DNA of 64,000 nucleotides from [Phialemoniopsis] sp. UDSM-2020 (taxonomy: Eukaryota; Ascomycota; Sordariomycetes; Thyridiales; Thyridiaceae): positions 372,001 to 436,000 of the forward strand of contig JAEILZ010000003.1 in the NCBI GenBank assembly GCA_018873225.1, written 5' to 3'. A program made the position numbers and the translations under genes. Under the pieces are notes generated by a model. The model did no database searches, was not told the DNA's origin, and was given only the letters and a program-made list of their open reading frames with translations. This document shows, piece after piece, positions 43,259 to 55,691 of the stretch. The stretch's first letter is position 1, and every line of letters starts with the position of its first letter.

Positions 43259-44259
43259 TCACAGCAAATACGCGACGACCGCAGCAGCCACCGACAGCGC
43301 CCAGCAGACGCCCGCATGACCAACGCCAGCAGCAGCGCCGCTACCTTTATCAGGATTGGACCCGTTGCCGCCGCCAGTCTGGGTCGTCTGGTTAGCAGCC
43401 CGGACGCACGCTGCGTGCGCGTTGGCGAAGCGCAGCTCGTCGCCGGCCGCATTGGCCTGCGCCCAGGTCAGCACGACGGGCCACACGTTGCCCAGCGCCT
43501 TGTCGATGGCCTGCTTGTCGTCCTTGTCGCCCGGCGCCGAGGCGTAGGTGAAGATGGTCTCGTTGGAGATCTTGCCAGCAGGGATGGCTGTTTGTCGTGA
43601 AAGGGTAAGACGGGTTGTATCGCTGGCTGGTGGGAGGAGTACTTACAAAAGGTCGTACCGTTGCCGACAATGTGCTCCGCGCACTTGGACGGCAGCCCGG
43701 GGCTACTGCACCGGCCTTCGGCGTCGATGCCCCGCGACTCGGCCTGCACCTGCAGCTGCTTGAGGCAGTCGCTCGGCAGCACCTGCGCGCACGTGCCGTC
43801 CAGCTGCTGCGTGGCATCATCATGTCCCATCGACGCCGCCAGGCCCTCGTAAACCGTGGCGCACAGCTTCCACGATGTGCCCATATCGACGGCGGCGGGC
43901 TTGTGCCCGAGCGACAGGGCCGTCACGCGGCTAAATTTGGACGTGATGCTATCATCTTCGGCATCGCTCAGGGCGACGGCCGGGTACACACCGATGCCCA
44001 GGCGCCAACCGTCGTCCTGGGTCTGGGATGTGCTCACATTGGCACCATCCGACGGGGTGTCGACCCTGTAGCCCGGCACCGGGAAGCTTGCGACAGACGG
44101 GGCCGAGACCTGGAGGGCCTTTTGGAACTTGTCCTGCGGTATGCCGTAAGGCCCTTTGCCGGTGGGCGGCGTGACGCCGGTGACGTTGCTCTGACTGGTG
44201 GCCCGGGAAGCCAGCACAAGCAACGAGGAAAGGATGGTAAATATCCTTGGTGATCTCAT
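43259..44259 (-). CDS. Secreted, probably GPI-anchored surface protein
   Basis: Exons (minus) 44259-43647 and 43587-43259, with a 59 bp intron, give 313 residues. The start is the ATG of MRSPRIF; an upstream in-frame TTG is not an initiator. The signal peptide is RSPRIFTILSSLLVLASRATS. The mature part has several paired Cys (KLCATVYEG, GTCAQVLPSDCLKQL, RCSSPGLPSKCAEHIVG, AACVRAANQ) and a few N-glycosylation sites. The C-terminus has the GPI signal pattern: a Gly/Ser/Asn-rich omega region (GGGNGSNPDKGSGAAAG), then a hydrophobic end (WALSVAAAVVAYLL) with no charged tail. It should be attached to the plasma membrane or cell wall. No enzymatic motif recognised. Confidence 0.8.
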
Positions 44260-45258
44260 TGCGGAACCGAGTGTTCTCTGGATGTGCAATACGTCTGTTC
44301 AATTCGCCGTACTGGTTGTGACGACTGAAGTCGTTTCAATAACGGCTGGAAGCTCATATATCCTGCAACGTGAGTATTCATGAAACATAGATCATAAGAC
44401 TCTCGTGATATACACCCTCCATGAGTGGCCAGGAACCAAACAAAACGTCACTGCTTGATCCCATTCCCCCGCAATGCGTAATCCTTTTCCGGTGTTGCAG
44501 GACGGACCACAAATGAGGATGCAGTGTATCCTAATGCCGAAGGACGGCTCCGGGATGATTGGCATCCTGGGGTGCCGTTTCTGGGATGACCGGTTCGTGT
44601 CGCATGTCGTCTGACAAGGACAAAAGAAGATGTGTGGTGGGCATGCAATAAGAGCTTCTACTTTAGGTCGCGATTGTCAAACACCACCTCCAAACTTTAC
44701 ATAACAGAACCGGGAATTGTCCGGCAGCTACGGCACAAACCCCGCTGATTGTTTCGGGTCTGGTTATAGAACCGCGCAATCTGTGAAATTATGAACGAAG
44801 GGCACGACTTGATATTGCCCATGGAGTATCCTTCACTAGGAGACCATCGTTGCGATGGCATGCTAGGTTCATGACTGGCGATGGGATTGGCGCGAAGGAT
44901 CACCTAACAAACGACCACACGGAATCACCAGGTCTGCGAAATCCGGGGGCGGGCCCTGTGCCGTTGGTCATAGCGGGGAGTCCCCTGTTTATGAGAGGCA
45001 CACAAAAGGCGAGAGTAGTCAACCTTCTGTCTTGAATTCGGAATGGAAATTGTCTATAACTCTTTTATACGTCCTTCCTATCTCCTCCCAAACGCCGCTC
45101 TAAACGGCCATGATCTCCATCATGCTATGGCTGATACCATGTCTATTCACATAGGATCCATTCCCTGTCTCGTCTGATATTTGCCTTCAAATGCAAAAGA
45201 AAAGTGTCTTCGTCTCGTCATCAGGGAAAAAGAAATTGCTTCACGCACTTCCGCTATC
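44260..45258. other. Intergenic, 1 kb, no supported gene
   Basis: Promoter of the GPI-type protein and the 3' side of the transporter. Open frames are under 100 codons and unlike any family. Confidence 0.45.
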
Positions 45259-47527
45259 TCACCAGTTCTGAATGTACGGTCCATTGTCCCGCATGATGTA
45301 CACCTCGCCGATGAGCACGACGCAGCCGATGATCATGGCGACCGAGATGATGGGCAGGTTGACGCGCGCAAAGTCGACGCCCTTGACGTGGATGTGCTTG
45401 CGGGCGAGGATGTCGCGCCACAGCAGGCCGGCCAGCGAGGCGCTGAACGCCGTGCTAAAGGCGCCGTAGTTGACCCCGAGCGCCATGCTGTACACGGTCG
45501 CCCAAAAGTCGCGGTCGGTGATGGGCACGCCGCTGCGCTGGTGGATGGTCACCCAGGCCTGGATGACGCGGGACAGCAGGATCGTCGTACCGATGTTGGT
45601 GCCGGCAAACTTATATCGGTGTCAGTTGACGAAGACCAAGGAACACGCACGGAGGAAGGGGCTTCAAGTACTTACGTTGCACAAGATGGTGGACAGAAAG
45701 GCCATACCGCTAACAGCGCCAATCGTGCCCGTCTTGTTCACCCAGTGATCCCACCCATAGGCAAACACCGGAACCCAGCCCTTGCTGCCCAGGGCTTCGA
45801 CGAGGACAAACATGCAAAAGGCAAAGGGTATCAGCGCAAAGGGCAAATGGATGAGCACAGCCATGACCGTGGGGAAGGTCTCGTGTGCCCACCGGAACGC
45901 GTCCTGACAAATAGTGACGAGTGTAGTCGGGCCTCGGGCTGCACGCTGTTCCTCCAAGTATCGCTGCACGCGTGCTTCTAGACGATCGGGCTCGTCCATC
46001 TTCTCCATCTCGATGCCGGCCGGCTCCAAGATGCCCGGTCGAGAGCTGCTTGACGACGACTGATCCTTCTTCTCGCTGGGACTTGCGGGGGCAATCTCAT
46101 CGCTCGTCTGACTCGTCTGGGATTCTGTCTCCTGGGCATTGATCGGCTTTTGGGCTCCTTCAACGCTAGGGAAAGGCTCGCTTGATTCCCGAGACGCTGT
46201 CTCTTGCTGCATCAATTCCCTGTCTTCAGCCTCGATCGCGCGGATCGCTTTAGCGCGATCAATCTCCTCGCGGCCTTTCTGCGCAATCTCGCGCGTCTCT
46301 TTCCGATGGATCCAGCCAAAGAGCATGTCCCAGCAGAACATGACGAATGCGGCAGGAAGCGTAACCCAGTAGACTTGATGCTCGCCCGTACCCTGGCTCG
46401 CCGCATTGAGCGCCAGCACAGTGATGAGCGTCGCGGCCATGATCACACCGCCAAAGGCTGCGCCACCCTTATCGAGGAAAGGGTTCATGATTTCCTCGAG
46501 TGACAACAGCTTGCCCTTATCGGTGTTGGCCGGATCGTCCTCTTCTGCTTCCGCCACACCTCTGGCGTTGGGGATGTTAGGGTTGACAGGCTTCTTGTTG
46601 ACTGCTTCCGGTTCTAGCTCGTGCATTTTGATGGAAATGGGGATGAGTGACTCGTTTGCGAAGACGATGTACAGGAGAAAGGGGAAGAGTAGAATGGCTG
46701 TGACGACGACGGGGACGATCATGTTGGCTGTATATGTGATGAATTTGATGTTGAATGCCCCGGCGAGGACAAGGTTGGTCGGGTTGGATGAGACAAGAAT
46801 GGCCGAGGCGATGTTGGCGATGGCGAATTGTGAGTAGATCCAGGCTCTCGGGTGGACGATATTGCTCGACACTCGGGTCATGTAGGCAAGGAAGGCCGTT
46901 CCTGAGAGGATGATGGGGTCATTGCCGATGAAACTTCCGAGGGCAAAGAAGAAGGCGTAGAGGTAGAAGAAGAGCCGGTGGCCGACCTTGCCTCCCCACT
47001 GAAGGACTTTGAAGGCTAGATAGCGAATGAGTCCAGAGGCGTCAATCGATATGGCGATGTAAGCCAGGGTGATAAAGAAGACCATGATGTCCACTGGGTG
47101 GATGTTGTTGGCGCCGACCGTGCCATTGTAGACTTCTTGGCGGTGGATGGCCAGGATGGCTAGCAGGAAGAGGTCTGCTATCAAGGGCGCAGTGATGAAG
47201 TTGACAGGAAATCTGAAGCGAACGAAAAGGCTGTTTTCATCGCGACGACTGTAAGCAGTGTCTGTCTGTGGTGAAAGAGGTCGCTTGGGCGAGATGATGC
47301 GCATGCTCCTCAAGGCACCAAGCAAGCCCTCTACAATAAATCTTGGTATCCATATTGGAATATGAAACGGAAAGAGAACGATGATATCTAGACCGTCAGC
47401 TCAAGGATCGACCGTGTATGCTGCGAGGGAGAGACTCACTGGTCAACACAAAGACGATGAGGGTTACTATGGACCTCCAGTCCTTGATGCGACTGGTGTC
47501 CAGGTCGATATCGGTGGTTTCGGCCAT
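45259..47527 (-). CDS. ArsB/NhaD-superfamily ion transporter (citrate/Na+ permease-like)
   Basis: Exons (minus) 47527-47440, 47387-45676 and 45609-45259, with introns of 52 and 66 bp, give 716 residues. About eleven membrane segments form two halves around a charged loop of about 130 residues (EEIDRAKAIRAIEAEDREL ... SSSSSSRPGILEP ... EARVQRYLEEQRAARG). Family signatures: IGNDPIILSGTAFLAYM and VSSNPTNLVLAGAF in the first half, and the pseudo-repeat SGMAFLSTILCN FAGTNIGTTILLSRV in the second. The paired N-x-P/T motifs are as in ArsB, NhaD and the P-protein/OCA2 relatives. It should move an anion or exchange Na+/H+ at the plasma or organelle membrane. No adjacent ars genes, so arsenite export is not favoured. 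Substrate unknown. Confidence 0.82.
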
Positions 47528-48802
47528 GGTTGATGCCCGTTCTCAACCACGGCGTGAGATTCAGTACCTCTCGTCCATTTATGAGTGTCGCGAAGATGCA
47601 AGATCGGTCGTAATATCTTTGTCGCGCGCACAGGTAGGTGACGAGGAAGCTTATTTCATCTCCTCCGACACGAGCGACAGGGATGCGCAATCAAATTCGT
47701 GCGCGCGTCGCAGCGATTCAATTGAAGTGACGTCGAATTGTCTTGGTATCGACCAGGACATCTCTGAGCGGGTCAGCCTCGAGATGGTGTTTTTTGCCTA
47801 GGCCCTGGGGGAGCGCGACGGCGGGGTCTGGATTTTAGCTTCTCTTGGTTCTCGAAGCCCAAGACTTTGAACGTCGTCACTACAGAGCTTGGTGGACGGG
47901 GCGTGGGCTAGGCGCGCTGGGCGGGGCAACCAGACGGCGCAGTGAGAGCTGGCGATGGCACCCACGTGCTAACCTTCAGTGTGGCTGCGCACTGCTACAG
48001 GGCATCTGCGAGCCCGTCTCGGCGTCCTGGGCGCTGGTCTTGGAATTTCTTGGAGGACAACCGAATCAACTAAAGCGCAATTCACTGACGCATCCTCCAC
48101 TTGTTCAATTGACCGTACCGACTTCTTCAGACGATCAGCTCGTTCCTCGGCCCATTCACCAGCCACCATGGAGAGATACGTTACGGGCTGGCAATTTCAA
48201 TGTTCGATCTCTGCTGCGCCAATTGCCGAAGGTCTCTCGACGCTTGAAGCCGGATCGAGTCAAGTGAGTGAGGCTATGCTGATCGACCGCCTCTACCTCA
48301 CACCCGGCCTAAACCCAAAGCAAACATTCGGTCACGGGTACAGCAGGCACATATGCAAAACAGCCCTGATAGGCGGGCGTCCAGGCTGTGTGAGGCGCTC
48401 TGAGCTCGCGGTTGTGGCCGAAGCGGCGGCTTTGCTGACAGCTCGTGACGTGACGACACACCCGACCTGACGCCCATCCATCCATCACGCCCTGCGCTAC
48501 GGGACTTGCCTAACAACGGGCGGATCTAACATCCGCGGCTGAGCCTCTGGCCTACAGTCAATTTCTCTTTGATGCGCATTTCATGACCAATCTGCATGTT
48601 TACGGATGCAATTGCTGCTTTTGACTCTTGACTCATCTACGTCATCTCGAAAACCATAGACACACGCACCCATCAAGCGCGAATGGACAGACAAGACAGC
48701 ACTCATGCGAGCAGTAGCGAATTCGTAGTTGAAGCCTCTGCCATTCAGTAGCCGCCAGGTCCGTCGCGGCTCGGGACATCACCACAGACAAAGACAAACG
48801 GC
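47528..48802. other. Divergent intergenic region, 1.3 kb
   Basis: Contains promoters for the transporter and for the membrane protein at 48803. Plus frames of 140-163 codons near 47845-48470 are not protein-like and carry no motif. No RNA feature seen. Confidence 0.4.
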
Positions 48803-51097
48803 ATGCCCGCGCTATTAACGCACGCGACCGATCTGCTGAACGTCCTCATCGACCGAAACGCCGTGCCCTCCGCCGCTTCCTCATTGATCAACGCAGCTGG
48901 CAACGCAACTGGCGATGCGCAGTTGCAGGTCGTGTGTGCCTGGCCGGTGTCCGGTCAATATGGGCCCGGTTCGCGTGTGCTGTAAGTCTGGACTGATCCG
49001 CCTCTCACCCGACCTCGTAGCGTGCTCCTTGCTGACATTTGAATCCTCGCCACAGCTACTATGTCCTTGTAGCGACGTGCGTTCTTGCGCGAAAAGCCGA
49101 ATGGCTGCGCAGCGCCTGTCTGGCCGCTGCACTGGTCCTCCCCGCAGTCGCCGCCCTTCACGGCATCATCCTCGCTGCCATTCATGTCGATGGAGCCGTA
49201 GACATGGACATCTACGGCGCCTTCCAAGTTTGCGCCATCGCAACTCTCGCCGGCCCCGTCACAGCCAGGCTGTCTCGGACGTACTTTTTCAACCCTGGCC
49301 GCAACACGATCTTCTTGTGGACCATCCTCATGATCGCAGGGTTACTGAGCCTGACTGTCGAATTCTACAGGGCCAATCCAGTAGGATGCGCCTTTTCTGA
49401 CGACGGCTCCCCAATTTCGAGCAGTCCAGGCCTGTTCCCGTACGACGACGAGAAGTGCGGCCTGACCTGCGACCCCGAAGAAGGTCCGCACAACCCTTTG
49501 CGTCGCGATGCCACTGATGATATCTATGTGATACCTGCGCCGTCCCCGCTCACTTTTGGCATGGGCACTCTCCTGGCCGCCGCGTGTTGCATCCCCGCCA
49601 TTCTGTCGCTTGTGTCCATGTGGAACAAAATCGTCGAGATCAATTGGAAACAGACTTTCGGTCAGTCCGAGGAGGGAGACGAAAATGATCGGATCGAGGG
49701 AACAAATGGTGCTACTGTCAAGAAGATGAAGGGCGTGAATGCCATCCTCAAGTCGTGGTTGTCCGTCATCGAGGTGCCAATATTCAGCGCTGCGGTGCTG
49801 GCGGTCTTGATCCTCGGCGAGCTGAATCTCTTCAGTACACAGATGCGATACCGGACGGAGCCCATACAGAGTATAGGTGAGTGTCTACACCCCGTTTGTC
49901 GTGCCGTGAAGATATGATATGATGTACTGATCTTTCTCCCAAGGACAATGGGGACCCATCGTGGCGACTGGGCTGATAGCACTCGGCTCGCTGTATATGC
50001 TCCTGGCAGGTGATATGGAGACCGTCAAGAATGGAGGTGAGATTGGCAACAATGGCAATGGCGATGCTGCCACCATAGTCACGCACCATTGTAACTGCTC
50101 CAACCACCATCATGTCGTGGACGGACGGTACTCTATTGAGCCAGCCATAACCCGCGGGTCTAGTGACGAGAGGGTTGATGCCAACGGCGAGAAGCGACCG
50201 GATTCAGCCAGTCCGCCAGTGGGGATACGTGCAACTAGTCGTGGGCGGTCGAGAACACCCTCCACGGCAGTAAACGCGCCAGAGCATCACTCCGAGGGCA
50301 GAAGAAGCTCCTCTAGTGAGGCTGCGGATGTGGTGCAATCCATCGTCGGGGACGTCGACTTGAGGCTGCGGCGATTATCGACCAACGACGTCGGGGGTCG
50401 GCGTAAGGTGGCCGAGACGTTGACACGCCTAAGCAGATTCTTGGAGACTGCAGGACAGGACATGTATGATTTGTCCGACTTCCAGTCCGGTCGGGCGATG
50501 GACTTTCCCCTCATTCCTGGCGAGGAACATCGTAACCCGGACTTGTCGCAGATCAAGAAGCAGTACAATGCTCCCCGTGATGAGAACGACGACGCAGCTT
50601 CCATGCGGCCCAGGTCGCGTTCGAGAGCACGTAGCTTTACGAACAACAGCGTCGTCTCGGGCATCGATGCAGAGGGCGAGCCAGTGGCATCGTCCTCGCA
50701 TGCGCGTCCTTCCGTCAGTAGCAATCGGAGATCTCGTTCGGACACGCTCAATAGCGACCGGCAGTCTCTCGAGTTGCGAAACATCACATCGACATCCACC
50801 ACGGGCTCATTGGTGTTCATGCCGCCAAAGCGTCGCGACACATTAGAGGTGCCGTCACAAGGGCTGCCGAGCCCTACGCGCAACGAGCTCCCCCCTTCGC
50901 CGACGACACCCACAACTCCGTCAATCGCAGTGCCCGGTGGTCAAGGGTCGCCCGCAATTGTCATATCTGCGGATTCGGATGTCACATCGTCTGGCCACGA
51001 ACCGGTGTTGGCCCCGCCGACTACAAGGCTGGCAGCAGAGGCGCGGCCACCGCCTCGGGACAAGTCGCCTCCTCGATCATCGAAGGCAGGACAGTGA
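48803..51097 (+). CDS. Multi-pass membrane protein with long Ser/Arg-rich cytoplasmic tail
   Basis: Exons 48803-48981, 49056-49876 and 49944-51097, with introns of 74 and 67 bp, give 717 residues. The first ~330 residues hold about seven hydrophobic segments (YYVLVATCVLA, LAAALVLPAVAALHGIIL, IFLWTILMIAGLLSL, GMGTLLAAACCIPAILSLVSM, IFSAAVLAVLILGELNLF, WGPIVATGLIALGSLYMLL). An acidic/Cys loop (GCAFSDDG ... KCGLTCDPEEG) lies between helices 4 and 5. The remaining ~370 residues are hydrophilic and Ser/Arg-rich with many RSRS-type patches and Pro-rich ends, resembling a phosphorylated, disordered regulatory tail. I do not recognise the family. Its tail-to-tail neighbour ends 61 bp away. Confidence 0.82.
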
Positions 51098-51158
51098 AGG
51101 CCACAAATTCATGACCAAAGCAAGAATCGAAGGACAACTAGACTTTGGAACAAGCTCA

Positions 51159-51622
51159 TCAAGGCCGGTGATGGAACAGCAGCTGAAAATCGGCAGGAGG
51201 CTGTTTTGTCGATGCCGCACGTCCAAGTCCACCACTATGAGAATGGTCTTGGCCGTGATGATGGTCGTCATGGCCTGGCCTGAGAGAGAAATGGGCCAGC
51301 ATCGATTCTTGGGGGAGCGACTGTGAGTAATTCATGTCGCGTGGTTGCTCCTCCACAACACGATGTATCGAAAGGGATTCCGACGATGAACGACTCCTAC
51401 TTGACACCGATGGGCTCCGGGTAGGAGCTGCATGTAGATGGCATCGGAGGCTGGTCACGTCTCCCTTCTCCAGGTCCTTGCCCAGACCTTGTGCCATGAT
51501 GGCGGAGAGGACCGCAGCAACGATCACCTTGAAAACACATTAGCACTCTATCCTCCTGGTGTATTATGAAACGAGCGGAGATAGCTTACATCGTCACTAG
51601 CCTGTTGTTTGGATGGGCGCAT
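51159..51622 (-). CDS. Small uncharacterised protein, 133 aa, with an 11-codon first exon
   Basis: Exons (minus) 51622-51590 and 51527-51159, with a 62 bp intron, give 133 residues. The N-terminus MRPSKQQASDDVIVAAVLSA continues with IMAQGLGKDL, predicted as a short amphipathic/hydrophobic helix. It is followed by a Ser/Arg-rich segment (SRSRSSSESLS) and a His-rich patch (HDDHHHGQDHSH) that could bind metal. Exon 2 alone lacks an ATG at its conserved start, which is why the tiny first exon is needed; the join keeps frame exactly. No domain is recognised. The clean splice and compact, motif-rich N-terminus argue for a real gene. Confidence 0.62.
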
Positions 51623-53801
51623 AGACTTGCACTTAATAGAGCACTGACAGAGATGGTCTCTGGTGTGCTGTTGATTTATTGTGGGGTATTGGAAATCTAG
51701 ATCTTTGGGTTCAGAGTTCAGATGAACTTTTTTGTTTGCAATGTTGAAGCAGAGAGATTATCTCTCGACCTCTCGGGACGACCCATGGTGCTTTTACTCT
51801 TTTCGAGATGGCCGACCGTGGGCGCCGAACCCGAAGGCGAAGGACGTTCGGTTCGGGCACATGCCCACTGTATTGGAGGCTAATGCTCGACGCGATCTTG
51901 GAACGTCGGGCATCGGAGATGGAAACGACAGCGAATGCGGCGCTTGGCTTGTAAATGATAGACGGAATGTCATGACTGGTAATGTTCTAGAAAGAAACGA
52001 AGATTATGTCTCATGATTTTCCCCCGAGATGATGTGAAGCGCAGAGGCCGATGATCTCGTGATGCGTGATGCTCGGTCCGACAGGGTGCCAGTGACTCGC
52101 TTTATTAGTGGGAAACCCCTAGTCAGCGAAAAATCGAAAGGTAGAAAGATGGAATATCACGCGGGAAAATGAGAATCAGCCTTCAGCCTGATGATGGAAG
52201 ACAAGAACATTCTGCCGCGTAGAGCGCCCGCCTTGCGTCGCAATGACCACCCACACCTCTTCTTGCCCAGCCTATCTCGGCGTCGATTGTCTTCTCTCGA
52301 CTCGATTACCGTCACGGAATGCCAAGCTTCAACGAGAGCCCGCCGTTGGAGCACGTGGACCTTTCTGAAGCTTGTACCCAAAATGCACGCTAGCGGGCCT
52401 GACTGCAGCGCCGAGCCCCGGGAGCGCTAGTGGAGGTGGGCTGTTCCCACGAACGCAGCATCTGACCGAAATCCAACGACATGGCAGCTTCTACCACCCA
52501 CTCCCCAAGCGTTTGCTCTCTGCCATCAGCCTTGAGGAGATTGCTGAGCAATGCCTCAGCCGCTTCGAGGCTTGGATTTCTTGGCGTGTATACTCTGCAA
52601 TTGTCTGCATGTCCGTAATAGCGCGCTGTCATTGGCCGACGCACCCTCATTTGTCCCTAATGCCACAAGCCTAGAATCCCTGCCGAGACGCGGTTCTTCT
52701 TGGAATGGTGACATGACACTCCATAGAAGGACTGAGGATATAAGAATGCTCGATCCCGCCAAGTGGCCAAGACCGACCTTTCTCTCGCTCCAAAACAAGC
52801 TGCGGACCCTGCTGCTCGAACCGCATGATTGGAGACCGCGCCCTGCGAGGAGGTGCTGGACGAAATCAGGAGGCGAAGCAGATGGCGGTACTATCCCACT
52901 AGCCAACGTTCAATGTTTTAATCCGACGAATCGCTTATTGGGGTCGAGTACAGGTTGGCTGCATGTGAAGGTGATGTTCCAGGTTTCGCAGCCTGGGCGA
53001 GGAGGTCCTGATCAAGATGCTCGTTCAAAGTTGAGCAGGCAGCATTCGTGGACCTCTCTTCAAGTCAAGCATGGCACGAGACCCTCCACTCAGCGTTCTG
53101 AGGTTTGCATCTCTCCTTCAAGCGAGATCCTTACTTTGGTCTCCATCTCATTCTCGCTTTCGAACAACAGAAACTACAAAACGTGGCAGTCATGGAAGCA
53201 CTTGCAAGGACCCAAAATTCCAATGGATCAAGGGTAGGTGGAATCGCCAAGTCGACCCACAGACAATATTTGCCCACTTCTCTTCCATCTCATGCATATG
53301 GCCGGATTTCGGCAGACAAGCGTGTCAAATGGAGATGTGCCAATTTCGATTCTTGTTGTTTCGGGCCTGGACTTACGAGAATTGGGATTCTCGCCCGTGA
53401 CATGTGCACAAGCAAGTGTATATACGGAGCAAAGACAGAAAATGGGACTACGGCGGGAGGCGTCTAAGACCCGGCCAAGGACGGCCAAGCGACTATACCC
53501 TACGGCCAAGGAGCCTCCAAGAACCTACCAACGTCTCGGCGATGAGGATTATGGTAAAGAGATTTCGTCCAATTCCTGGCTCGCTCACCTTCACGTGTGA
53601 TCACGTAGTGAGACTGCAAATAACATACAAAATGGCCCTCCAATGCCTTCGAAAATGTAGGATCATGCTCTTTCTGGTTGAAGATCAGACATCATCCGGG
53701 ACGTGCTTCTCCTGCTCTGCCCTGCCTGCTTCAAGTTGAGATCAGGGACATTATATCTCTCGATCTCGCAGGAGTCACCTTTGACTGTGCCGTCAACAAC
53801 C
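51623..53801. promoter_or_regulatory. Long intergenic region upstream of the phosphate permease
   Basis: 2.2 kb without a supported gene. A 228-codon plus frame (52551-53237) is not protein-like and is rejected. A CACGTG hexamer lies at 53592-53597, 205 bp before the permease ATG, and another at 52353-52358. CACGTG is the core bound by Pho4/NUC-1 bHLH regulators of phosphate-starvation genes, so the last few hundred bases are a plausible phosphate-responsive promoter. Confidence 0.5.
53592..53597 (+). promoter_or_regulatory. CACGTG, candidate NUC-1/Pho4 site
   Basis: Palindromic E-box 205 bp upstream of the PHO-4/Pho89-type permease start. It matches the core used by the N. crassa NUC-1 and yeast Pho4 regulators; binding is inferred. 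Confidence 0.45.
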
Positions 53802-55691
53802 ATGCCTAACCATCAGTTTGACTATATCCTGGGCATCGGCAGCATCTTTGCTGCGCTCGATGCCTGGAACATCGGTGAGAACGCTCCAGATAGGAAACAT
53901 TGGGAAGACTTTCATTATTGACACGACTGCCTCAACAACAGGTGCCAACGATGTCGCCAACTCCTGGGCCACCTCGGTCGCTTCCCGCTCCGTCACCTAC
54001 CTCCAGGCCATGATTCTCGCCTCCCTAATGGAGTTTGGCGGTGCCATGGGTGTCGGTGCCCGTGTCGCCGATACCATTCGAACCAAGATCGTCGACACCT
54101 CGCTCTTCGCCGAGAATCCATCTCTGCTCATGCTTGGTATGCTGTGCGCCATCATCGCCTCATCGTCCTACCTCACCTTTGCCACCTGCATCGGTCTGCC
54201 CGTCTCGACCACCCACTCCATCCTGGGCGGTGTCATCGGTATGGGTATCGCCTCTGTCGGCGCCAACGGCGTCCAGTGGGTTGCCAAGGGCAAGACCGGC
54301 ACCGAGCTCATCAGCTCCGGCGTCATCCAGGTCTTCCTCGCCTGGATCATCGCCCCCGGCCTGTCCGCCTGCTTCGGCGCCATCATCTTCACCATCACCA
54401 AGTACGGCGTCATGCTCCGCAAGAACCCCGTCTGGAAGGCTCTCGCCTACGTCCCTGTCTACTTTGGCGTCGCCGCCTCCCTGCTCACTATGCTGCTCCT
54501 GTGGAAGGGCGGTAGCTACAAAGTCACCCTCTCCGACCCAGAGCTCATCGGCACCATCATCGGCACCGGCGCCGCCTTTGCCATCCTCATCTGCGTCACC
54601 CTCATGCCCTGGCTGTACCGCGTTGTCATCAAGGATGACTGGCAGCTGCGCTGGTGGCACATTCCTATGGGCCTGCTTCTCCTGCGCCGTGGTGACCCGC
54701 CCCCGCCTCCTCCCGGCCACCACATGACCGACTTCTACGCAGGCCACTCCACCAAGGAGGAGCTCGAGGCGCGCCGCGCCGCCGAGCGCGGCGACGTCGA
54801 GGTCACCGGCGAGACCCAGGAGGCCAAGGAGAACAACGGCACCACGACCGACGCCCTCGCCGTCTCCGACTCGGGCAACAGCGCCGACGCCAACACCCCT
54901 CCTCCCAAGCCACTCTCCACTGTCAAGAAGATCGTCGGCCCCAAGCCTGAGGGCAAGTGGCACCACGGCCCTGTCCTCTTCTGGCACGTCAAGAGCGTCA
55001 TCTTCCGTGGCGTCGACCAGGACGTCGTCAGCATGCAGGGCCAGCGCGACATGCTCTCGGGCGACCTCGAGGAGATGCACGCGCACGCCCAGCACTTTGA
55101 CAACCGCGCCGAGTACATGTACAGCTTCCTTCAGGTCATGACGGCCAGCGTCGCGTCGTTCACGCACGGCGCCAATGATATTTCCAACGCCATCGGCCCT
55201 TACGCGACCATTTTCCAGATCTGGCACGACATGGCGCTGCCCAAGAAGGACAAGGCCGATGTGCCGAACTGGATCTTGGGTGCTGGTGGTGCGTTCCTGG
55301 TCATTGGTCTCTGGACGTACGGTTACAATATCATGCGCAACCTGGGTAACAAGATTACGCTGCACTCGCCGTCGCGTGGCTTCTCTATGGAGCTGGGCAG
55401 CGCTATTACTGTCATGATTGCTACTCGTCTTAGTAAGTACTTTTCACGACGCCGATGCCGCAATGTGTCACTGACAAATTTTCCACAGAGCTCCCCGTCT
55501 CTACAACCCAGTGCATCACCGGCGGTGTCGTCGGTGTTGGGCTCTGCTCGGGCACCTGGCGCACCATCAACTGGCGCATGGTCGCCTGGATCTACATGGG
55601 CTGGATCTTCACCCTGCCCGTCACCGGCATCATCTCGGGTTGCCTGATGGGCTTTGTGATTAACGCTCCTCGCTGGGGCATGAACATCTAA
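53802..55691 (+). CDS. pho-4: Phosphate-repressible Na+/phosphate symporter (PHO-4/Pho89, PiT family)
   Basis: Exons 53802-53874, 53942-55432 and 55489-55691, with introns of 67 and 56 bp, give 588 residues, matching N. crassa PHO-4. The two PiT signature repeats are intact: GANDVANSWATSVASRS from residue 25 and GANDISNAIGPYA from residue 434, each beginning a transport half. STTHSILGGVIGMG and STTQCITGGVVGVG are the paired second motifs. A hydrophilic loop (about residues 285-400, with PPPPPP near its start) separates the halves. It imports phosphate with sodium at the plasma membrane under phosphate limitation. The CACGTG element upstream fits NUC-1 control. The codon usage is strongly C-ending, suggesting high expression. 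Confidence 0.94.

Noticed and set aside
45259..47527. Arsenite efflux (ArsB) as specific function
   Set aside because: The fold fits the superfamily, but there is no ars gene nearby and the long central loop is more like eukaryotic P-protein/NhaD relatives.
52551..53237. 228-codon plus frame
   Set aside because: No domain, no codon bias, Ser/Arg/Trp-rich composition; not supported as a gene.
54160..55365. 401-codon open frame on the minus strand
   Set aside because: Antisense shadow of the phosphate permease; arises from its C-ending codons and encodes Gly/Arg/Val/Asp-rich nonsense.
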